From CAUPWF01 sp963515125 (GTDB taxonomy: Bacteria > Bacillota > Clostridia > Lachnospirales > Lachnospiraceae), in assembly GCA_052116865.1 (NCBI GenBank), contig JBQKKG010000004.1:62001-126000 (forward strand): a DNA stretch of 64,000 nt. Direction: 5' to 3'. Below, in pieces: positions 17,976-26,345 of the stretch. Position numbers and translations under genes: made by a program. Position 1 is the first letter of the stretch. Each line of letters opens with the position of its first letter. Below the pieces are notes generated by a model. It saw nothing but the letters and a program-made list of their open reading frames with translations. It searched no databases and was not told the origin of the DNA.

Positions 17976-19253
17976 ATGAAAGAAAAGAAGTATATTTTGT
18001 CATTGGCGACTGTATACATGGCGTATATTGCACATGGTATGCAAGCGTTAATTATTGGACAAAACATGGAGCAATTTGCGACACAATGGGGCGTAGAGAT
18101 TGCAGCAGTTTCAGGCGTTATTGCTTGGACAGGATTAGGTAAATTTGTTTCTGTATGGATTTGTGGAGAAATTTCAGACAAAATAGGTCGTAAGATTATG
18201 GTAATTATCGGTGCCATTATGTATGTGGCTTGTTTTACAGGCCTTTTAACAACCTCAAATGTTGCAGTAGCTAATGTTTGTGCATTTGCAGCAGGAGCAG
18301 CAACCTCATTCTTTGACGGGTCTTGCTACCCAGCAGCACAGGAAAGCTATCCAAAAGCTCCAGGTTCAGCTTTGATTCTTATCAAGTTATTTGTATCATT
18401 ATCAGGAATTGTATATCCAATTATGGTTGTAAACTTCGCAGCTTCAGGAAACTGGAAAATGAATATTGTTATTCCATTAGTTGCATCTATTATTTTATTA
18501 GTATTAGCAGTGATTGCACCATTCGTATATGACGATGAATTGAAAGCTAAAAAAGCTGCGGGTACAGCTGGAGTGGCAGGAAAATCTTCTGATGTGATTA
18601 CAAAAGAAATCGAGGAAGCAAAAGCAAGATTTATTGTAAAACCAGGGGTATTCACAAACTTTTTAACTATGTTTTATGGATTTATCTGCATGGCAATTAT
18701 GTATGCTGCACAACAATATATCAAACGTTTTGGTTTGGCATTTTGTGGAATGTCTGAATTAAAAGCAGCAGGATTAACCTCTATTTATACAGGGGGTTCT
18801 ATTGTGGCAGTACTTTTATGGGCAACCTTAATGGGTAAATTAGGATGGAGACCTTTAAAAGTATTACTAATTGACAACATAGGTACTGTAATTTCTCTTG
18901 CATTAGTATGCTTAGTTAGAAATGATGCAGTAATTCAAATTGCTACATTTTTAGTTGGTTTCTTTGCAGCTGGTGGAGCATTACAAACAGGTCTTTCATT
19001 AAGACAAGAATTTTGTCCGGGTAACAAAGGAAGAAATACTGGGATATATTACACATTTATGGGTGCAGCATCCTATACGATACCTGTAATAGCTTCAAAA
19101 TTAACTGGAAGTTTAGCAGAAGCTGACGCAGTAATGAAGTTAATGATGTTAAACTTAGGATTTGCAGTTATTGGCGCGGCAATGATGGTTTATTTTGTAT
19201 TTAAGTACAAACAAGTATTTGGTGTAAGCGCATTTAGCAAGAAAGAAAACTAA
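17976..19253 (+). CDS. MFS transporter, probable hydroaromatic acid permease
   Basis: A 425-residue major facilitator with about twelve membrane segments and the loop-2/3 signature GEISDKIGRKIMV near residue 70. ATG 17976 is chosen because GAGGAG lies 9 bases before it; an upstream ATG at 17955 is in frame but precedes the ribosome site. It lies 35 bases after aroE2 in the LysR 2 operon and the next gene is a third dehydrogenase. Its position suggests uptake or exchange of shikimate, quinate or a product; the family is too broad to fix the substrate. A weak hairpin follows. Confidence 0.85.
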   Translation: MKEKKYILSLATVYMAYIAHGMQALIIGQNMEQFATQWGVEIAAVSGVIAWTGLGKFVSVWICGEISDKIGRKIMVIIGAIMYVACFTGLLTTSNVAVANVCAFAAGAATSFFDGSCYPAAQESYPKAPGSALILIKLFVSLSGIVYPIMVVNFAASGNWKMNIVIPLVASIILLVLAVIAPFVYDDELKAKKAAGTAGVAGKSSDVITKEIEEAKARFIVKPGVFTNFLTMFYGFICMAIMYAAQQYIKRFGLAFCGMSELKAAGLTSIYTGGSIVAVLLWATLMGKLGWRPLKVLLIDNIGTVISLALVCLVRNDAVIQIATFLVGFFAAGGALQTGLSLRQEFCPGNKGRNTGIYYTFMGAASYTIPVIASKLTGSLAEADAVMKLMMLNLGFAVIGAAMMVYFVFKYKQVFGVSAFSKKEN

Positions 19254-19265
19254 GTATTCTCAGGA

Positions 19266-19302
19266 GTGCCTCGTTCTACGTATGTAGCACGAGGTACTTT
19301 TG
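19266..19302 (+). terminator. Weak hairpin after the MFS gene
   Basis: GTGCCTCGT pairs with ACGAGGTAC (one G-T pair) over a 15-base loop, followed by only four T. It may lower readthrough into aroE3 rather than stop it. Confidence 0.5.
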
Positions 19303-19340
19303 CGTAGATAGAATTTGAATATGAAAAAGGAGAAGATTAA

Positions 19341-20207
19341 ATGGAAAGAAGAATTACAGGAACAACAAAATTATTAGGCTTAATAGGGACACCAGTTGAG
19401 CATTCTGGTTCTCCAGCAATGTATAACTATTGCTTTGAAGCATTGGGATATGATTATGCATATTTAGCCTTCGATGTTACGTTAGAAAGGCTTCCGGCAA
19501 TGATGGAGGCTGCCAACACCATGCATATGAAAGGAATGAATGTGACGATGCCATTAAAGCAGGCTGTTGTTCTTTATATGGATAAGGTTACGCCAGCAGC
19601 AAAACTAATAGGAGCATGCAATACACTAGTGAATGAGGGCGGAGCGTGGATTGGTTATAATACAGATGGAATGGGATATGTACTTAATTTAAGAGACAAT
19701 GGCGTAGAGGTTACCGGTAAAAAAATGACTGTATTAGGTGCAGGCGGTGCAGGAACCGCCGTTCAGGTACAATGTGCACTTGATGGGGCAAGAGAAATTG
19801 CAGTATTTAATCCCAAAGATGCTTTTTTTGAACATGCACAGGAAACCGCAATCAGAATCTCAAAGGAAGTGCCAGGGTGCACTGTGAGGGTATATGACTT
19901 AAATGATACAAAGAAGTTACAAGATGAGGTGGAAGATAGTGAAATTTTAGTCAATGCCACTAGGGTTGGTATGGCACCTAATAATGACGTTACTCCGATA
20001 CAGAATAAGGCATTATTTAGACCTGATTTAATAGTTACAGATGTCATTTATAATCCAGTAGAAACAAAATTACTAAAAGACGCAAAAGCTTGTGGTTGTA
20101 AAACAATTGGTGGACAAGGCATGCTAGTTTGGCAAGGTGCAGAAGCATTCCACTTATATACAGGAGATACCATGCCCGTAGAAGAAGTAAAAAAATTGTT
20201 CTTTTAA
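19341..20207 (+). CDS. Shikimate/quinate dehydrogenase, YdiB-like, copy 3
   Basis: Third paralogue of 288 residues. K73 (TMPLKQ) and D109 fall in the same positions as in copies 1 and 2, but here the motif reads GYNTDG, the standard AroE/YdiB form. The substrate loop GTPVEHSGSPAMYN is close to copy 2, and the cofactor loop is GAGGAG followed by FNPKDAFFEHA, where an NR pair is replaced by NP, which may alter NADP preference. AAAAGGAG precedes the ATG. It lies between the MFS gene and the TRAP genes. It probably acts on a related hydroaromatic substrate; it could alternatively be the biosynthetic enzyme, though a true AroE is more likely elsewhere. Confidence 0.87.
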   Translation: MERRITGTTKLLGLIGTPVEHSGSPAMYNYCFEALGYDYAYLAFDVTLERLPAMMEAANTMHMKGMNVTMPLKQAVVLYMDKVTPAAKLIGACNTLVNEGGAWIGYNTDGMGYVLNLRDNGVEVTGKKMTVLGAGGAGTAVQVQCALDGAREIAVFNPKDAFFEHAQETAIRISKEVPGCTVRVYDLNDTKKLQDEVEDSEILVNATRVGMAPNNDVTPIQNKALFRPDLIVTDVIYNPVETKLLKDAKACGCKTIGGQGMLVWQGAEAFHLYTGDTMPVEEVKKLFF

Positions 20208-20334
20208 TGAACGTGTATAATTCTACCAATTCATAGGAAAAATGAATAGTTATTGTATGCATTCTCTATTAGACGTACGCAACACTTACATATATAATAT
20301 ATTTTAGTACCGTATTTTATTAATATTGTACAAT

Positions 20335-20367
20335 AAGATTGTTAGTTAATAATCGAACAATCTTTTG
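20335..20367 (+). promoter_or_regulatory. Hairpin with T run before the TRAP operon
   Basis: AAGATTGTT pairs with AACAATCTT around a 12-base loop, then TTTT. It lies in the 206-base gap between aroE3 and dctQ and could be a terminator for aroE3 or an attenuator for the TRAP genes. A TATAAT is visible at about 20292-20297, so an internal promoter is possible. Confidence 0.45.
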
Positions 20368-20413
20368 AATGAAAATAAATTGCAGAATTGCAATAGGAGA
20401 GGATGAGGAAGAC

Positions 20414-20914
20414 ATGAGAATATTAAAATGGTTAGACCGGTATTTTGAAGAAGTAGTTCTTGTTACGTTATTGTGTTTGATGATGATTATTATGGGGATT
20501 CAAGTTACAGCTAGATATGCTTTTGGATCATCGCTCTCTTGGTCAGAAGAGATTACAAGATATTTATTCATTTGGTCAGGATTTTTGAGCGCGAGTTATT
20601 GTATTAAAAAGGGAGTTTCAGTTAAGATAGAGCAATTGGTATCTTTGTTTCCAGAAAAAACTACCCATATTTTAAAAATTGTAAGCTATATAATTGAAAT
20701 TATATTTTTTGTATATTTGGTTCCATTCGCATACACATATGTACAAGCAGCTATGGTAAGTAAACAATTAAGCCCCGCTTGCTCCATACCAATGTTCTAT
20801 ATTCAATTTGCAACATTATTTAGTTTTGTACTTTGTGTATTTCGATTAATACAAAAGTTAATCCAAAGAATCAAGTTATTATTTGGGAAATCTGAAAAAG
20901 GAGGAGTAGCATAA
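20414..20914 (+). CDS. dctQ: TRAP transporter small membrane subunit DctQ
   Basis: A 166-residue protein with four membrane segments, the QM-type small subunit of a tripartite ATP-independent periplasmic transporter. Typical family residues are visible in the WSEEITRYLFIWSGFLSASY block around residues 45-70. ATG 20414 is chosen because GAGGA lies 4-5 bases before it and the extra N-terminal extension from 20369 is hydrophilic and unlike the family. Its stop is 1 base from dctM, so they are translationally coupled. The system uses a sodium or proton gradient to import carboxylates. Confidence 0.88.
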   Translation: MRILKWLDRYFEEVVLVTLLCLMMIIMGIQVTARYAFGSSLSWSEEITRYLFIWSGFLSASYCIKKGVSVKIEQLVSLFPEKTTHILKIVSYIIEIIFFVYLVPFAYTYVQAAMVSKQLSPACSIPMFYIQFATLFSFVLCVFRLIQKLIQRIKLLFGKSEKGGVA

Positions 20915-20915
20915 A

Positions 20916-22205
20916 ATGTCAGCAGGAATTGTTTTATTATTATTTTTCGTTTGTCTATTAATCGCAATACCAATCTCAGTATCACTTGGAATTGTTTCTG
21001 TACTACCAGGAGCATTTGATCCATCTTTTACGGCAAGTGCTATCTATGTTATTCGCTCTATGTTTGGAGGACTAGATAGCTTTCCATTGTTAGCAGTACC
21101 GATGTTTGTATTATCAGGTATTATTATGGCGCGTGGTGGCATTTCAAAGCGTTTATTTGATTTATTTGCTTACTTCTTTGGAAGACGTACGGCTGGATTG
21201 CCATGTGCAGTCATTGTTACTTGTCTGTTCTATGGTGCAATTTCAGGTTCAGGAATTGCCACGGTTGCTGCAGTGGGGAGTATGACGATTCCAATTTTAG
21301 TAGGATTAGGATATGATAAAAAATTTGTAACAGCAATGGTAGCTATTGCAGGAAGCTTGGGTGTTATTATACCACCTAGTATACCTTTTATTATGTTTGG
21401 TATGTCGTCAGGTCAATCCGTAAGTGATATCTTTATGGCAGGTATTGTACCTGGAATTATGATTGGCGTATTTTTAATGGTGTATGCTTATATTTATTGC
21501 AAAAGATATGGTGAAGATAAAGAAAAAATCAATCAGCATGTGGATGGTCTTCATGCAAAAGGATTGTGGTCAGTATTTAAAAGTAGTTTTTTTGCCTTAT
21601 TATCTCCAGTTATCATCTTGGGATGTATTTATACTGGAATTGCATCTCCGACGGAGGCGGCTGTAATTTCTGTATTCTATTCCTTGATTATAAGTGTTGT
21701 AATATATAAATCATTAGAGATAAAAGAGCTGTATTCAGTATTTGCAGAAGGGGTAAGAACTTACGCACCAGTTCTTTTTGTTCTGGCAGCATCGATTGCA
21801 TTTTCAAGAGTACTTACCCTTATGCAAGTACCTCAAACAATCAGCACTTGGATTTTGGATAATTTTTCAAGTAAAGTGGTTATTCTGATTGTGGTTAATG
21901 TTGTACTATTATTAGTAGGAATGGTTATGGATACGACACCCGCAATTTTGATATTGACCCCAATTTTAATGCCGATTATGACTGGTGTAGGAGTCAATCC
22001 AATTCATTTTGGAGTATTTATGGTTGTTAATCTAGCGATTGGTTTTGTAACACCACCAATCGGAGTAAATCTATTTATTGCAAGCTCATTAACAGAAATA
22101 CCAGTAGCAGTCATTTCAAAGAAAGTACTTCCAATGATAGGGTTCTTTTTGATTGCGTTACTACTAATTACCTTTATTCCACAAATAAGTCTATGTTTAT
22201 TATAG
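20916..22205 (+). CDS. dctM: TRAP transporter large permease subunit DctM
   Basis: 429 residues with about twelve to thirteen membrane segments, the transport channel of the TRAP system. GSGIATVAAVGSMTIPIL and GVIIPPSIPFIMFG near residues 110-160 and the later TPPIGVNLF are conserved DctM features. It lies between dctQ and dctP with a 15-base gap to dctP. The operon context suggests a hydroaromatic or other carboxylic acid as cargo, since TRAP substrates nearly always carry a carboxylate. Confidence 0.95.
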   Translation: MSAGIVLLLFFVCLLIAIPISVSLGIVSVLPGAFDPSFTASAIYVIRSMFGGLDSFPLLAVPMFVLSGIIMARGGISKRLFDLFAYFFGRRTAGLPCAVIVTCLFYGAISGSGIATVAAVGSMTIPILVGLGYDKKFVTAMVAIAGSLGVIIPPSIPFIMFGMSSGQSVSDIFMAGIVPGIMIGVFLMVYAYIYCKRYGEDKEKINQHVDGLHAKGLWSVFKSSFFALLSPVIILGCIYTGIASPTEAAVISVFYSLIISVVIYKSLEIKELYSVFAEGVRTYAPVLFVLAASIAFSRVLTLMQVPQTISTWILDNFSSKVVILIVVNVVLLLVGMVMDTTPAILILTPILMPIMTGVGVNPIHFGVFMVVNLAIGFVTPPIGVNLFIASSLTEIPVAVISKKVLPMIGFFLIALLLITFIPQISLCLL

Positions 22206-22220
22206 AATAAGGAGGACAAA

Positions 22221-23228
22221 ATGAAAAAGAGAATAAAAATAATATTGCTTACGATGTTTCTTTTGGGAGTATTTGGAATATCTGGTTGCAGCAAAAAAGA
22301 TTCAGAAGAAGTACAAAGGTATGCGTGGCCACTGGCCACTTGCAGTACAGAAGACACAATTACGCATGTATTTGCAACCTCATTTGCAAAGGAAGTCAAT
22401 CAACTTAGTGATGGAAAAATGAAGATTCAGGTATATCCACAAAGTACATTGGGTGGTGATCGTGAATTAATGGAAAGCTGTAAGGATGGTGATATACCAT
22501 TCGTTGCTCAATCGCCTGCACCACAGGTTAGTTTTATGCCAGAACTTTGTATCTTTGATACCCCATGTGCTTTTGATACGATAGAAGATGCAAGAGCAAC
22601 GGTTGACAATGCGGCTTTTCAAGAAAAGGTGCAAGGGATATATAAAAATGCAGGATATCAATTACTTGGATTTGCAGATCAAGGGTTTCGTGTAATGACT
22701 TCAAAAAAGAATTTTGAAGGTTTTGAGAGTTTTAAGGGCCAAAAGATTAGGACTATGGAAAATACATTTCATATTCAATTTTGGAAGGCAATGAATGCAA
22801 ATCCAACACCAATGTCTTTTAGTGAAGTTTATATAGGCTTACAGCAAGGAACAATAGATGCACAAGAAAATGCATATGAAATCATTGTCAGTGCAAAATT
22901 ATACGAACAACAAAAATATGTGATTGAAACAAATGCAGTTCCTGATTATATTACATTGGTTGTCAGTGATAAATTTTTCCAAGGCTTAAATGAGGACCAG
23001 CAAAAGATTATTCAAAAAGCAGCAGAAAATGCGCAAGAAACAGCAAGAGAATCTGCAGATGATAGAAGAAATCAACGCGTGGAAGAACTTCAGAATGCTG
23101 GAATGGAAATCATTAAAATAGATGATAGTACATGGAAGACTATGCAAGAAGCATGCACACCGGTGTACGATTCTATTCGTAAGCAAGCTGGAGATGAGCT
23201 TTTCAAGCTATATCAAAATGAACAATAA
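22221..23228 (+). CDS. dctP: TRAP transporter solute-binding lipoprotein DctP
   Basis: 335-residue extracytoplasmic binding protein. The signal peptide ends in a lipobox with C23 (GISGC), so it is a membrane-anchored lipoprotein, as expected in a Gram-positive cell. YPQSTLGGDRELMESC, the conserved arginine region GFRVMTSK (the arginine that holds the ligand carboxylate in this family) and QEN in DAQENAYE are visible. AAGGAGG precedes the ATG. Last gene of the island; a long inverted repeat follows. The cargo is inferred from neighbours only. Confidence 0.94.
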   Translation: MKKRIKIILLTMFLLGVFGISGCSKKDSEEVQRYAWPLATCSTEDTITHVFATSFAKEVNQLSDGKMKIQVYPQSTLGGDRELMESCKDGDIPFVAQSPAPQVSFMPELCIFDTPCAFDTIEDARATVDNAAFQEKVQGIYKNAGYQLLGFADQGFRVMTSKKNFEGFESFKGQKIRTMENTFHIQFWKAMNANPTPMSFSEVYIGLQQGTIDAQENAYEIIVSAKLYEQQKYVIETNAVPDYITLVVSDKFFQGLNEDQQKIIQKAAENAQETARESADDRRNQRVEELQNAGMEIIKIDDSTWKTMQEACTPVYDSIRKQAGDELFKLYQNEQ

Positions 23229-23243
23229 ATAAAGAATCCTAAA

Positions 23244-23313
23244 TAGGGGCGTATAAAACCAAAGTATTAAGCGTTGTAAAATGACTTATAGAATATGGTT
23301 TGATGCGCCCCTA
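23244..23313. repeat. Long inverted repeat after dctP
   Basis: TAGGGGCG-TAT-AAAACC at the left and GGTTTGATGCGCCCCTA at the right pair with one small mismatch around a 36-base centre. There is no T run. It probably ends the dctP transcript or protects its 3' end, and separates the hydroaromatic from the sugar island. Confidence 0.6.
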
Positions 23314-23377
23314 AAGTAATATTGTAGAAAAGTGGGGGAATATATGGTAGGATAAAGAAATATGAAATAGAAAGGCA

Positions 23378-24352
23378 ATGGAAAAAAAGATGTCAAAGAG
23401 AACGATTCGTAACATGATAATACTACTTTTAGGAATATTAGGAAGTGTTATAATAATCATGAATCAAAACAAAGGAAGCAAGGAGCAGAAAGAACATATT
23501 CCATTAAAATTCGGTGCGACCTACATGTCAATGAATAATCCCTATTTTGATGCGTTAAATGGAAGCATTCAGGAAGTAGTGGAAGCAAATGGTGATGTAT
23601 TAATTTCCAGAGATCCCGCACAGGATCAAAAGAAGCAGAATCAACAGATTTTAGAATTATTGGAAGACGGAGTAGTGGCTATTTTTGTAAATCCTGTAGA
23701 TTGGAAAGAGATTACACCTGCGCTTAAAGCATGTAAAGAGGCGGAGGTACCGATCTTCAATATAGATACGTATGTATTCGATTCGGAATACGTAGTATCA
23801 AGTATTTTATCTGATAATTATAATGCAGGAGTATTAATTGCAGAGGATATTATGAGAAAGCGGCAAAATGCTAATATTGTTATAATTAATGATGATAATA
23901 TTAACTCAACGAATCTTAGGGTCAGGGGATTTTTGAATACGATTGAGGGGAATGAGGCATATAAGGTAGTAAAGCATAGAAAAAATGCTTCAGAGTTAGA
24001 GGTCTCATTAGAGGTAATGAAGCGAATTATTGATAGCAGTGCAGAATTTGATGTAGTACTAGGCGGCAATGATCCAACTGCATTGGGTGCATTAGCAGCA
24101 TTACAGCAAAAGCATGTGGAAAAGGAAATCCTTGTTTATGGAATTGATGGGTCTCCTGATGGAAAAACCATGATAAGAGAAGGGTATTTAGAAGGTACAA
24201 GTGCTCAGTTTCCGTTAAAGATAGGAAGAAAAGCAGCAATAGAGGCGTATAATTATCTGGATGGTAAAGGCGTAGAACCCAATATTATTATTCCAGTAGA
24301 ATTAATAACAAAGGATAATTTATCAGAATTTGACGTGGCGGGATGGCAGTAA
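23378..24352 (+). CDS. Membrane-tethered sugar-binding protein, probable sensor partner of the histidine kinase
   Basis: A 324-residue periplasmic-binding-protein type 1 (RbsB-like) with an N-terminal membrane segment (about residues 9-29) and no lipobox cysteine, so it is anchored rather than lipidated. It is clearly paralogous to the RbsB at 27767: both share GGNDPTALGALAA, a YG.DGSPD block and a closing GWQ. Its stop is 3 bases from the histidine kinase. Membrane-tethered binding proteins that form a complex with a sensor kinase are known from clostridial xylose sensing (XylFII with LytS), so I infer a sugar-sensing role rather than transport. The GGCAATGG start context is only moderate; an ATG four codons downstream is an alternative. 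Confidence 0.82.
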   Translation: MEKKMSKRTIRNMIILLLGILGSVIIIMNQNKGSKEQKEHIPLKFGATYMSMNNPYFDALNGSIQEVVEANGDVLISRDPAQDQKKQNQQILELLEDGVVAIFVNPVDWKEITPALKACKEAEVPIFNIDTYVFDSEYVVSSILSDNYNAGVLIAEDIMRKRQNANIVIINDDNINSTNLRVRGFLNTIEGNEAYKVVKHRKNASELEVSLEVMKRIIDSSAEFDVVLGGNDPTALGALAALQQKHVEKEILVYGIDGSPDGKTMIREGYLEGTSAQFPLKIGRKAAIEAYNYLDGKGVEPNIIIPVELITKDNLSEFDVAGWQ

Positions 24353-24355
24353 AAT

Positions 24356-25675
24356 ATGAATGATAGAAGAATTAGTATTTTTAAAGCATTGATGTTATTA
24401 TTCAACATTATAGCAGTTAGTTTTATAGTGGCATTTATTATTATTATTACTCAAAAGATATGCCAATTTAATATAGCAAGGACATTTATTAATGGTGTTG
24501 TTACGATTCCTAAAAATCCTATGTTTACATTATGGATTACCGTAATTTTAATGAGTATCTTTGTCATCACGTTTTTAGCCAGAGAATATTTTTGTGTTCA
24601 TAAAACGGGAGTTATTTACGGTACCTTGATAATAGATTTTTTGATTAGTATTCTACTAATGTATGTATTGAATTTTAATTACAATGGAATTGTTTTTTGG
24701 GTATTTGCAAATGTCATATATTATGTAAAAGAAAAAGGAAAATATTTATTTGTGGTATTAGCGATTATCACATATGTAGGAACCGATTATCAACTATTAT
24801 CTATTCGTTACCATCTATTTTCTGTGAAAGATTATATGCTTTATTTTAATGCCAGTAAACAACAATATTATCTGGGTATTTTCAATGTACTAATATCAGT
24901 AAATGTTATATTATTTATTGTGTTTTGCGTCTTCGTTATTCAGCAGCAGAGGGGCATTATAGATGAAGTGAATTTTCTTTATAAAAAATTAACAGATACA
25001 AATGAAGAGCTGCAATACGCCAATGAGGAATTAAAGCAATATGCAGATTTAAAAGAAAAGATGGGACAGACGAAAGAACGGAATCGTTTGGCTAGAGAAA
25101 TTCATGATACATTGGGACATACATTAACAGGAATCTCAGCAGGCCTAGATGCATGTATTGCGATTATTGATGTAGCACCGGAGCAAACCAAAAACCAGTT
25201 AAATACATTGTCGAAGGTTACTAGAGATGGCATTAGTGAAATAAGACGTTCTGTAAATGAACTAAGACCAGATGCATTGGAACGATTAAACTTAGAAAGT
25301 GCTATCACGAAGATGATTATGGACTTTAAATCAGTTACAAATGCAAAAATAGATTTTATATGTGAGGTTCACCAATTAAAATTCGATGAAGATGAGGAAA
25401 ATATTATATTTCGAATTATACAGGAGAGTATTACGAATGCAATACGCCATGGAAAGGCAAGCGAAGTAAATGTAGTGATGGAAAAAAGGAACGGTTATAT
25501 TCATCTGCTGATACAAGATAATGGTGTCGGATGCAATCAAATCAAACCAGGTTTTGGGACGAAGCATATGTTGGAACGAGTGCATATGTTAAACGGTGAA
25601 ATTACATTTTCAGGTGAGGTAGGATTTAAGGTAGATGCTAAAATACCGATTAGATGGGGAGAAACGTATGATTAA
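24356..25675 (+). CDS. NarL-type (HisKA_3) sensor histidine kinase
   Basis: 439 residues. About five or six membrane segments fill residues 10-205, then a short coiled coil (about 208-240, rich in E and L). The dimerisation/phosphotransfer domain has the phospho-accepting H250 in AREIHDTLGHTLTG, and the ATPase domain has QESITNAIRHG and DNGVGC. No sizeable extracytoplasmic sensor domain of its own is visible, which fits a kinase that relies on the tethered binding protein encoded just upstream. It overlaps the response regulator by 8 bases. Cognate partner: the regulator at 25668-26333. Confidence 0.92.
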   Translation: MNDRRISIFKALMLLFNIIAVSFIVAFIIIITQKICQFNIARTFINGVVTIPKNPMFTLWITVILMSIFVITFLAREYFCVHKTGVIYGTLIIDFLISILLMYVLNFNYNGIVFWVFANVIYYVKEKGKYLFVVLAIITYVGTDYQLLSIRYHLFSVKDYMLYFNASKQQYYLGIFNVLISVNVILFIVFCVFVIQQQRGIIDEVNFLYKKLTDTNEELQYANEELKQYADLKEKMGQTKERNRLAREIHDTLGHTLTGISAGLDACIAIIDVAPEQTKNQLNTLSKVTRDGISEIRRSVNELRPDALERLNLESAITKMIMDFKSVTNAKIDFICEVHQLKFDEDEENIIFRIIQESITNAIRHGKASEVNVVMEKRNGYIHLLIQDNGVGCNQIKPGFGTKHMLERVHMLNGEITFSGEVGFKVDAKIPIRWGETYD

Positions 25676-26333
25676 AGTATTAATAGCGGATGATCAGGAA
25701 TTGATAAGACAAAGTTTAGAAATTGTGTTGAATAGTAGAGAGAATATTGAGGTAACAGAGGCAGTTGCCAATGGATTAGAAGTAGTGCGTAGCGTCAGAA
25801 AAGAAAAACCAGATGTTATCTTAATGGATATTAGAATGCCAAAGATGGATGGGGTACAATGTACAAAAATTATTAAGGAAAATCATCCGGAAATTAAAAT
25901 CATTATATTAACTACATTTGATGATGACGAATATGTTTATAACGCTTTAAAATTTGGAGCAAGTGGATATCTGCTAAAAGGGGTATCTATGGATGGTTTG
26001 GTGGATGCTATCATGACGGTACATCGAGGACAAGCAATGATTAATCCAGATGTAGCAATAAAAGTAGTGCGACTATTTTCACAAATGGCTCAGGCAGATT
26101 ATAAAATACCCGTGGAGACGCAGGAGATAAGTAAACTAACAAATACAGAGTTGAAAATTATTCGTGAGGTTGGCAAAGGGGCTTCGAATAAGGAAATCGC
26201 TGATACCTTAAGCCTTTCCGGCGGTACGGTTAGGAATTATCTAAGTACGATTCTTAGTAAACTTGATTTGCGTGACAGAACTCAATTAGCCATATGGGCA
26301 GTTCAGTCACAGTCATTCAATGAAAATGAATAA
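25668..26333 (+). CDS. NarL/FixJ family response regulator
   Basis: 221 residues. The receiver domain has acidic residues D9 and D10, phospho-acceptor D54 in LMDIRMPKMDG, and the conserved T and K around TTFDDDEY and LLKG. A LuxR-type helix-turn-helix follows (TNTELKIIREVGKGASNKEI and SGGTVRNYLSTILSKL). The start lies inside the end of the kinase gene, so translation is coupled; GGGGAGAAACGT precedes the ATG. It is expected to activate the downstream sugar operon, including rbsB. Confidence 0.94.
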   Translation: MIKVLIADDQELIRQSLEIVLNSRENIEVTEAVANGLEVVRSVRKEKPDVILMDIRMPKMDGVQCTKIIKENHPEIKIIILTTFDDDEYVYNALKFGASGYLLKGVSMDGLVDAIMTVHRGQAMINPDVAIKVVRLFSQMAQADYKIPVETQEISKLTNTELKIIREVGKGASNKEIADTLSLSGGTVRNYLSTILSKLDLRDRTQLAIWAVQSQSFNENE

Positions 26334-26345
26334 GAAGGTGGAACC

